Origin: Bacteroidales bacterium
Lineage (GTDB): Bacteria; Bacteroidota; Bacteroidia; Bacteroidales; JAAUTT01
Direction of reading: 5' to 3'
Assembly: GCA_025350365.1 (NCBI GenBank)
Contig: JANXXY010000460.1
Coordinates: forward strand, 1 to 5,859
DNA length: 5,859 nucleotides
The notes beneath the pieces are model-generated. The model saw nothing but the letters and a program-made list of their open reading frames with translations. It searched no databases and was not told the origin of the DNA. Shown here one piece after another: positions 5,741 through 5,859 of the stretch (position 1 is its first letter; each line of letters opens with the position of its first letter). A program made the translations under genes and the position numbers.

Positions 5741-5859
5741 TTAAACTGCGACCGTTTCAAAAATGAGTTGTAAATTTGTGAAAGGAAAATGGGTTTCAGT
5801 TTGGTTTAAAAATGCGCATAATTCTTTCACGGCTTCGTTAGCCCTTGGTGTGGATAACG
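5741..5859 (-). CDS. C-terminal fragment of an unidentified protein, possibly a transposase (cut by window edge)
   Basis: A minus-strand frame enters from the right edge and gives 38 codons before TAA. It starts L-S-T-P-R-A-N-E-A-V-K-E-L and ends L-N-Q-T-E-T-H-F-P-F-T-N-L, then Q-L-I-F-E-T-V-A-V. The N-x-T-x-T-x-F-P-x-T-x-L-x-L pattern recalls the C-terminal tails of some Bacteroidota DDE transposases, but I cannot name a family with confidence. Protein-like composition and slightly higher GC than the adjoining intergenic DNA support a real gene end. It transcribes toward tetR, with 123 bases between its stop and the tetR start. Confidence 0.45.
   Translation of the reverse strand, partial: LSTPRANEAVKELCAFLNQTETHFPFTNLQLIFETVAV

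Overview
The window looks like accessory DNA from a member of the Bacteroidota. It is AT-rich, most genes lack a recognisable Shine-Dalgarno sequence, and the proteins have a Bacteroidota-like character. This is a judgement from sequence style; no search was run.

Layout from left to right. (1) Bases 2-253, plus strand: the last 83 codons of an IS66-family transposase. A probable IS66 terminal repeat follows, ending near base 276, only 13 bases from the stop codon of the next gene. (2) Bases 290-4257, minus strand: a tight three-gene operon, read right to left, for a tripartite drug-efflux pump. It encodes an EmrA/HlyD-type membrane fusion protein, an EmrB-type 14-helix DHA2 major facilitator and a TolC-type outer-membrane channel, with 4-base gaps between genes. 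(3) Bases 4258-4534: an AT-rich regulatory region with two copies of a TAACA-N-TGTTA palindrome, other inverted repeats and a possible terminator. (4) Bases 4535-4875, minus strand: a broken ABC exporter. The first ~77 codons of the ATPase are joined out of frame to what appears to be the last ~34 codons of an ABC-2 permease. (5) Bases 4904-5032: a 42-codon ORF of unknown function. (6) Bases 5042-5617: a TetR-family repressor, with a third and longer copy of the palindrome in its own promoter region. (7) Bases 5741-5859, minus strand: the last 38 codons of an unidentified protein, possibly another transposase.

How it fits together: the TetR protein probably binds the palindrome both at its own promoter and ahead of the pump operon, so one ligand-sensing repressor would control its own unit and the MFS pump. 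The repressor's immediate downstream partner, the ABC exporter, appears to have been lost by an internal deletion, leaving the MFS pump as the working output. Insertion-sequence material on at least one side suggests a mobile or rearranged resistance cassette. I see no wholly new system. The most informative signals are the shared operator and the ABC deletion scar.
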